Source of the DNA: an uncultured Paraburkholderia sp.
GTDB lineage: Bacteria; Pseudomonadota; Gammaproteobacteria; Burkholderiales; Burkholderiaceae
DNA length: 10,498 bases
Reading direction: 5' to 3'
Assembly: GCA_937917025.1 (NCBI GenBank)
Contig: CALFSF010000400.1
Location: 1 to 10,498, forward strand
Both the position numbers and the translations under genes were made by a program. Positions 6,669-10,498 of this stretch are shown in pieces (position 1 is the stretch's first letter; each line of letters starts with the position of its first letter). The notes beneath the pieces are model-generated. The model saw only the letters and a list, made by a program, of their open reading frames with translations. It did no database searches and was not told the origin of the DNA.

Positions 6669-6963
6669 GACTGGGATGTGAGTATGTGGATCGGGTTTAT
6701 GGCCCTTTAACGACCGCTTTATAGCACACGCCGCTGCAACAACGATTCCTGTGCTTCAAAAAGCGGCTCATCTTGATTGGGTGCCCGCCAGTCCGGCAAG
6801 CACGGCTCCCGCACCCGGGAACGCCCTGGAAGCCTTGCTGGCTGTGCGTTTCACTGCCTGACGCGGCTTCCTTCAGCCTTGCGCCCTGTGCTGTCCAGCG
6901 ACCCTGCCGCAACGCGTCTTCGCGCGACTCGCCGTGCATCAGGCACGTCTCCTGGCGATGCTT
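6669..6963 (-). other. Gap between trx-like gene and topB, with an unproven 80-codon reading frame
   Basis: This 295-bp gap has no recognisable gene. On the reverse strand an ATG at 6939 is preceded 9 nt earlier by AGGAG (6953-6949) and opens an 80-codon frame ending at 6697. It would leave 24 nt to the thioredoxin-like gene and 28 nt to topB, which is operon-like spacing. The product (MHGESREDALRQGRW...) is Gly/Arg-rich with several Cys in its second half and resembles no family I know. By my count about 70 percent of its third positions are G/C, probably below its neighbours. It is most likely spurious or a relic, but cannot be dismissed from sequence alone. Confidence 0.25.
6718..6746 (-). 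promoter_or_regulatory. Possible -10 element upstream of topB
   Basis: On the reverse strand TATAAA occupies 6723-6718, five of six matches to the -10 consensus, about 50 nt before the topB start. The -35 region near 6741-6746 is poor. A promoter here would let topB be expressed apart from dprA and trx, but the evidence is a single hexamer. Confidence 0.25.
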
Positions 6964-7341
6964 TCAGGCAACAGCCAGCGCGGGTCGCAGTTTCGGCGCA
7001 CCCGTGACGCCGGGTAGCGCGGCGGATTCGGCCAGCATGCGCTCGACGATGCCCGCTTGCGGAAGCACGGTGCCGAAAAAGCGAGTCGTGTTGGCGTCTT
7101 CGATCAGGATCGTCGGAAAATTTTCCACGTCCAGGTCGTCGAAGCGGTCCGCGTGCGTCTCGATATCGATCCAGGCAAAACAGATGTCGGGATGGCGCTC
7201 GGCCAGCCGGTCGAACGCGTCGCGATACTCGCGGCACGTTCCGCACCACTGCGCGCACAGACACGCAACGAACAACGTGTCGCGGTCGTTGACGCGCTCG
7301 GCGATCCGGTCCTGATCGGTGTCGAGATTCAGCGCGGGCAT
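6964..7341 (-). CDS. Thioredoxin-like thiol-disulfide protein
   Basis: A 125-residue single-domain thioredoxin-fold protein, close to the usual 105-110 plus a short tail. The active site is WCGTC (residues 32-36, Cys33 and Cys36), with Thr where classical thioredoxin has Pro. FPTILIED at 75-82 carries the cis-Pro (Pro76) that packs against the active site. There is no signal peptide or membrane segment, so it should work in the cytoplasm as a small reductase or thiol-exchange protein; the partner is unknown. The start is supported by AAGGA (7352-7348) 6 nt before the ATG. It follows dprA by 58 nt on the same strand, with no terminator seen, so the two are probably co-transcribed. The CGTC motif suggests it is a thioredoxin-related protein rather than the main TrxA of the cell. 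Confidence 0.88.
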   Translation of the reverse strand: MPALNLDTDQDRIAERVNDRDTLFVACLCAQWCGTCREYRDAFDRLAERHPDICFAWIDIETHADRFDDLDVENFPTILIEDANTTRFFGTVLPQAGIVERMLAESAALPGVTGAPKLRPALAVA

Positions 7342-7399
7342 GGCGATTCCTTGCGTATCTATGTCAGGTGCTTTGGCGCGAATGTAGCATGGCGCGCTT

Positions 7400-8527
7400 T
7401 CAGTCGTGGCTGGCCCGAACGAAGCGCCCGCCCGGCAACACGCTCAGGTGACCCGCCAGTTCCAGCTGCAGGAGCGTGGCCTGCAACCTCGCCTCGCCCA
7501 TTTCGGTGCGCGTGGCGAGAATTTCAAGCGTGGCCGGCGAATGGCCGAGCGCGTCGAGCAGGTGTTGGGCTTCTGGCGCGAGCGAAGTCTGGATGCCCGA
7601 AGGCGCGCGAAGCGACGGCGCGACCGCCGGAATCTCGACTCCGAGTTCTTCGAGCACGTCTTCCGGCGTCTCGACCAGTTTTGCGCCCTGCTTGATCATC
7701 CGGTGACAGCCGCGCGAGAGCGGCGCGTGGATCGAGCCGGGGATCGCGAACACATCACGCCCCATTTCGTTCGCGAGCCGGGCGGTGATCAGCGATCCGG
7801 AGCGCATTGCCGCCTCGACGATGAGCACGCCGCTCGACAGCCCCGCAATCAGCCTGTTGCGCTGGGGAAAGTGGGCGGAACGCGCCGGCGTGCCGAGCGG
7901 CCATTCCGACACGATGACGCCCGCCGCCGCGATCTGGTGCGCAAGCTGATGATTCGCCGACGGGTACACCATATCCGCGCCGGTTCCAATGACCGCGACG
8001 GTGCTGCCGGGCCCGGCGAGCGCGCCGCGATGCGCGGCCGCATCGATCCCCAGCGCGAGCCCGGATACGACGGCGAGGCCCGCGTCCGACAGCGCCCGCG
8101 CAAACCTGCCAGCATCTTCGACGCCCTGCGGCGTTGCGCTGCGGCTGCCGACCACGGCGATGCTTCGAGCGTGGAGCAGTTCGAGTTTCCCCTTTATATA
8201 TAGCAGCGTCGGCGGATCGGGCATGGTCAGAAGCGTCGGCGGATAGGCCGGATCGCCCAACGTCAGCACCTGGTTGCCGGGCCCCTCGCGCCATGCGAGG
8301 ACTGCGGCGAGCTGTTCGTCGAAACCCGGCGCGGGCGGCGCGAGCACCGCGCGCGCGGACGCTTCGCTGCTTGCCGCCGCGATTGCAGCGAACGGTTGAC
8401 CAAGCAGCGCCTCCGGAAGCCCGAAAGCATCGAGAAGCGTGCGCAGGACGGCGGGTTTGAGCCCGCGTGCCAGCGAAAGCCGCAGCCACGCGGCGAGTTC
8501 GGCATCGGTCATCGGCAGGGTGCGCAT
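7400..8527 (-). CDS. dprA: DNA-processing protein DprA (Smf)
   Basis: A 375-residue cytoplasmic protein that binds incoming single-stranded DNA and loads RecA during natural transformation; it is widespread also in species not known to be competent. An N-terminal helical (SAM-like) region spans about 1-80. The Rossmann-fold core shows AVVGSR (124-129), SGLALGIDAAAHRGAL (155-170), FPQRNRLIAGLS (220-231), SGSLITAR (243-250) and AIPGSI (261-266). Residues about 315-372 form the C-terminal winged-helix domain typical of the longer proteobacterial DprA. The frame and motifs are intact and the length is normal. The ATG at 8527 is preferred to an in-frame ATG five codons later because AAGGA lies 10 nt upstream of it. 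It is divergent from def-fmt, an arrangement also known from E. coli (smf versus def-fmt). Confidence 0.96.
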   Translation of the reverse strand: MRTLPMTDAELAAWLRLSLARGLKPAVLRTLLDAFGLPEALLGQPFAAIAAASSEASARAVLAPPAPGFDEQLAAVLAWREGPGNQVLTLGDPAYPPTLLTMPDPPTLLYIKGKLELLHARSIAVVGSRSATPQGVEDAGRFARALSDAGLAVVSGLALGIDAAAHRGALAGPGSTVAVIGTGADMVYPSANHQLAHQIAAAGVIVSEWPLGTPARSAHFPQRNRLIAGLSSGVLIVEAAMRSGSLITARLANEMGRDVFAIPGSIHAPLSRGCHRMIKQGAKLVETPEDVLEELGVEIPAVAPSLRAPSGIQTSLAPEAQHLLDALGHSPATLEILATRTEMGEARLQATLLQLELAGHLSVLPGGRFVRASHD

Positions 8528-8568
8528 TGCGTGTCAATCCTTTACGGGCAGCGGCCGGGCAGTCGCCA

Positions 8569-8577
8569 TGCTAAAAT
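8569..8577 (+). promoter_or_regulatory. Candidate extended -10 promoter for def-fmt
   Basis: TGCTAAAAT fits the extended -10 form TGnTATAAT with one mismatch. No good -35 is seen 16-18 nt upstream, which is typical of extended -10 promoters. The start would be near 8584, leaving a leader of about 210 nt before def. Confidence 0.4.
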
Positions 8578-8704
8578 TTTCATCATCCGGAATAAAAGCA
8601 GCGCCGCGCCTGCCCGCGCGTGCCTTTCTGTCGTGCGTCCAGCCCTGTGTTGAATCGAACTGGTTCGACCACACATCCTCCGCATAACCCGATGGGCTCA
8701 CAAG

Positions 8705-8720
8705 CTGGCCAGATGGCCAT
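8705..8720. repeat. Two adjacent 8-bp palindromes in the def leader
   Basis: CTGGCCAG (8705-8712) is directly followed by ATGGCCAT (8713-8720). Each is a perfect palindrome sharing the core TGGCCA at an 8-bp period, and a further GGCC follows at 8727-8730. Function is unknown. Confidence 0.4.
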
Positions 8721-8792
8721 GCCTGAGGCCCGGTCCGGTATCAGACTGGAAGCGGCCGCGACGCGTAGCGCTCACTCACTCTCATCAGAACC

Positions 8793-9296
8793 ATGGCTTT
8801 ACTGAACATCCTCAACTACCCCGACAAGCGTCTGCACAAGATCGCGAAGCCCGTCGAAGCGGTCAACGACCGCATCCGCCGGCTGGTCTCCGATATGGCC
8901 GAGACGATGTACGCGGCGCCAGGCGTCGGCCTTGCGGCAACGCAGGTCGACGTGCACGAACGCGTGATCGTGATCGACGTGTCCGAAACGCACGACGAGC
9001 TGCAGGCATTCATCAACCCTGAAATCCTCTGGTCGAGCGACGAGAAGAAGCTTTCCGAAGAAGGCTGCCTGTCGGTGCCCGGAATCTACGACGACGTCGA
9101 GCGTGCCGAGAAGGTGCGCGTGCGTGCGCTGAACGAGAAGGGCGAGACGTTCGAACTCGACTGCGAAGGCCTGCTCGCCGTGTGTATCCAGCACGAAATG
9201 GATCACCTGATGGGCCGCGTATTCGTCGAATACCTGTCGTCGCTCAAGCAGACGCGCATCAAGAGCAAGATGAAAAAGCTCGCGCATGCGATGTAG
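8793..9296 (+). CDS. def: Peptide deformylase
   Basis: A 167-residue metalloenzyme (Fe2+ in most bacteria) that removes the formyl group from the N-terminal Met of nascent proteins at the ribosome. All three family motifs are exact: GVGLAATQ (44-51), EGCLS (90-94) and QHEMDH (133-138). Metal ligands are Cys92, His134 and His138, with Glu135 catalytic and Gln51 in the oxyanion site. Length and the basic C-terminal helix (KQTRIKSKMKKLAHAM) fit the type 1B, Gram-negative class. The start MALLNILNYPDKRL is canonical, yet no Shine-Dalgarno sequence precedes it. It is followed 30 nt later by fmt, with no terminator between, so the two form the usual def-fmt operon. Orientation is divergent from dprA. 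Confidence 0.98.
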   Translation: MALLNILNYPDKRLHKIAKPVEAVNDRIRRLVSDMAETMYAAPGVGLAATQVDVHERVIVIDVSETHDELQAFINPEILWSSDEKKLSEEGCLSVPGIYDDVERAEKVRVRALNEKGETFELDCEGLLAVCIQHEMDHLMGRVFVEYLSSLKQTRIKSKMKKLAHAM

Positions 9297-9326
9297 CGTG
9301 TTCCTGTTCTGCTAACGCCCCTGTAC

Positions 9327-10322
9327 ATGAATCATTCGCTACGCGTCATTTTTGCCGGAACGCCGGAATTCGCCGCCGAGGCACTTGTCGCGATTCACGC
9401 GGCGGGATTTCCGGTGCCGCTTGTTCTGACGCAACCTGATCGCCCTGCCGGCCGCGGCATGAAACTGCAGGCGAGCCCGGTGAAGCGGTTCGCGCTGGAG
9501 CATGGCCTCGATGTCGCGCAGCCGCCATCGTTACGCCGGAACGGCAAATATCCGGTCGAAGCCAGCGCCGCCATCGACCAGTTGCGAGCAACCCCGCACG
9601 ACGTCATGGTCGTGGCCGCGTACGGACTGCTGCTGCGGCAGGAGGTGCTCGATATCCCGCCGCACGGCTGCATCAACATTCACGCATCGCTGTTGCCGCG
9701 CTGGCGCGGCGCGGCGCCGATCCACCGCGCAATCGAAGCCGGCGACGCCGAAACCGGCATCACGCTGATGCAGATGGACGTGGGCCTCGATACGGGCGCG
9801 ATGATTTCCGAAGTCAGCACGCCCATCTATCCCGACGACACCACCGCGACGCTGCACGACCGGCTCGCGCAGGCCGGTGCCACCTTGATCGTCGATGCGC
9901 TCGTGGAACTCGAGCGTTCGGGCAAGTTGACGTCTACCCCGCAACCCGCCGACGGCGCGACCTACGCGGAAAAGATCGCGAAGCACGAAGCGGCGCTTGA
10001 CTGGCGGCGTCCCGCCATCGAGCTTGCGCGCCAGGTTCGCGCGTTCGACCCGTTCCCGGGCGGCGTGGCGACGCTCGAAGACGGCACCGCGCTGAAAATC
10101 TGGGCCGCGGAAGCACTCGACGCCGCTGGCTCAGCGCGTGAAGCAGCGCCAGGCACGATCGTCGAGGTCTCGCCGGAGGGCGTGGTTGTCGCTAGCGGCG
10201 CGGGCGCGCTGCGCCTCACGCAATTGCAGAAGCCGGGCGGCAAGCGCCTGCCTGCGCGCGAGTTTCTTGCTGGCTCGACGGTCGCCGCCGGGCAGCGTTT
10301 CAAGCTGCCCGAAGCGCGGTAA
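9327..10322 (+). CDS. fmt: Methionyl-tRNA formyltransferase
   Basis: A 331-residue cytoplasmic enzyme that transfers a formyl group from 10-formyltetrahydrofolate to Met-tRNA(fMet), making the bacterial initiator. The N-terminal catalytic domain (about 1-205) opens with VIFAGTPEFA, carries the tRNA-binding loop PDRPAGRG (38-45) and the SLLPRWRGAAPI signature (121-132). Catalytic residues Asn117, His119 and Asp155 match E. coli Asn106, His108 and Asp144. The remainder (about 210-331), beginning near TYAEKIAKHEAALDW, is the OB-fold C-terminal domain that binds tRNA. Length is slightly above the usual 310-320. The ATG at 9327 is chosen because MNHSLRVIFAGTPEF matches the expected N-terminus; no Shine-Dalgarno is seen. 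It lies 30 nt after def and probably shares its transcript. Confidence 0.98.
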   Translation: MNHSLRVIFAGTPEFAAEALVAIHAAGFPVPLVLTQPDRPAGRGMKLQASPVKRFALEHGLDVAQPPSLRRNGKYPVEASAAIDQLRATPHDVMVVAAYGLLLRQEVLDIPPHGCINIHASLLPRWRGAAPIHRAIEAGDAETGITLMQMDVGLDTGAMISEVSTPIYPDDTTATLHDRLAQAGATLIVDALVELERSGKLTSTPQPADGATYAEKIAKHEAALDWRRPAIELARQVRAFDPFPGGVATLEDGTALKIWAAEALDAAGSAREAAPGTIVEVSPEGVVVASGAGALRLTQLQKPGGKRLPAREFLAGSTVAAGQRFKLPEAR

Positions 10323-10483
10323 TCGCGACGCCTTTCGCGCCGCGGCGCCCTGATTTCCGTGTCGTTCAGGCAGGATCGTAAGGCCACGGACATCGCCGCA
10401 CCATATGCCGTTCGGCCAGATCGCGCCGCCTTCTCCCGGCGCGTTAGAATCGTTTGTGCATTCCCCACGCGCTCGACGTTTCA
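10323..10483 (+). other. Gap after fmt
   Basis: This 161-bp gap has no clear terminator. A 12-bp perfect palindrome GCGCCGCGGCGC sits at 10337-10348, 15 nt after the fmt stop, but no T tract follows. A -10-like TAGAAT at 10445-10450 lies 33 nt before the next start codon; no matching -35 is evident, so it is only a possible promoter. Confidence 0.35.
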
Positions 10484-10498
10484 ATGTTTGGCATCACT
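10484..10498 (+). CDS. Start of a further gene, possibly a LysE-family transporter (5 codons only)
   Basis: Only ATG TTT GGC ATC ACT (MFGIT) falls inside the window. I recall LysE/RhtB-type amino-acid exporters beginning MFGIT and lying after fmt in Burkholderia, and the TAGAAT element upstream would fit a new transcript. Five residues cannot prove this; there is also no clear ribosome site. Confidence 0.35.

Larger units (their letters stand above)
8528..8792. other. Divergent promoter region dprA / def
   Basis: A 265-bp gap between divergent genes with no coding content that I can support. It holds an extended -10 element facing def (8569-8577) and two adjacent 8-bp palindromes at 8705-8720. 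A perfect TTGACA hexamer on the reverse strand (8537-8532) lies too close to the dprA ATG to be a useful -35 for it. Confidence 0.5.

Noticed and set aside
4368..6710. 780-codon open frame on the + strand opposite topB
   Set aside because: It is the mirror of a high-GC coding strand; the product is Arg/Leu/Asp-rich with no recognisable motif, while topB on the other strand has complete catalytic motifs.
8532..8537. Perfect TTGACA on the reverse strand as a dprA -35 box
   Set aside because: It lies 4 nt before the dprA ATG, so the -10 would fall inside the gene, and no -10-like hexamer is there.
10337..10348. GCGCCGCGGCGC palindrome as fmt terminator
   Set aside because: No T tract follows and such GC-only palindromes are common by chance at this base composition.
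1..10498. Mobile element, CRISPR array, toxin-antitoxin or phage-defence system
   Set aside because: No transposase, terminal repeats, spaced repeats, integrase, tRNA-end attachment site or defence-type domain is visible on either strand; all large genes are housekeeping.

Overview
The window looks like the core chromosome of a betaproteobacterium of the Burkholderiaceae, most likely Burkholderia sensu lato (Paraburkholderia or Caballeronia-like). The basis is high GC with strong G/C preference at third codon positions, the protein sequences themselves (GTP-type PckG, an 886-residue TopB with an Ala/Lys-rich tail, DprA, Def, Fmt), and a gene order I remember from that group. No database search was possible. 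There are no rRNA or tRNA genes, no CRISPR array, no insertion sequence, no phage genes and no sharp composition shift, so it reads as ordinary housekeeping DNA.

Layout from left to right. 1-247 (-) is the N-terminal end of a D-2-hydroxyacid dehydrogenase cut by the window edge. A 350-bp divergent gap follows. 598-2454 (+) is pckG, the GTP-dependent PEP carboxykinase, with a clear terminator at 2494-2516. A 361-bp regulatory-looking gap with several dyads precedes 2816-3910 (+), a LysR-type regulator with an unusually long C-terminal tail. A strong bidirectional terminator (3931-3963) separates it from the convergent topB gene (4008-6668, -). Upstream of topB on the same strand are a small thioredoxin-like protein (6964-7341, -) and dprA (7400-8527, -). 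Across a 265-bp divergent promoter region, def (8793-9296, +) and fmt (9327-10322, +) run the other way. The first five codons of a further gene, possibly a LysE-family transporter, begin at 10484.

Functional themes. def and fmt are the classic formylmethionine pair: Fmt formylates initiator Met-tRNA and Def later removes the formyl group from nascent proteins. dprA, divergent from def-fmt, handles single-stranded DNA and RecA loading in transformation; topB decatenates and relaxes DNA. The thioredoxin-like protein between them is probably co-transcribed with dprA. pckG is the gluconeogenic entry enzyme making PEP from oxaloacetate. The LysR regulator's target is unknown, but its own promoter region has dyads suited to autoregulation.

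I did not find a convincing previously undescribed system. The items most worth a second look are the operator-like dyad over a possible LysR-gene promoter, an 80-codon ribosome-site-led reading frame filling the trx-topB gap, the changed substrate-pocket motif in the dehydrogenase fragment, and the basic tails on TopB and the LysR protein.
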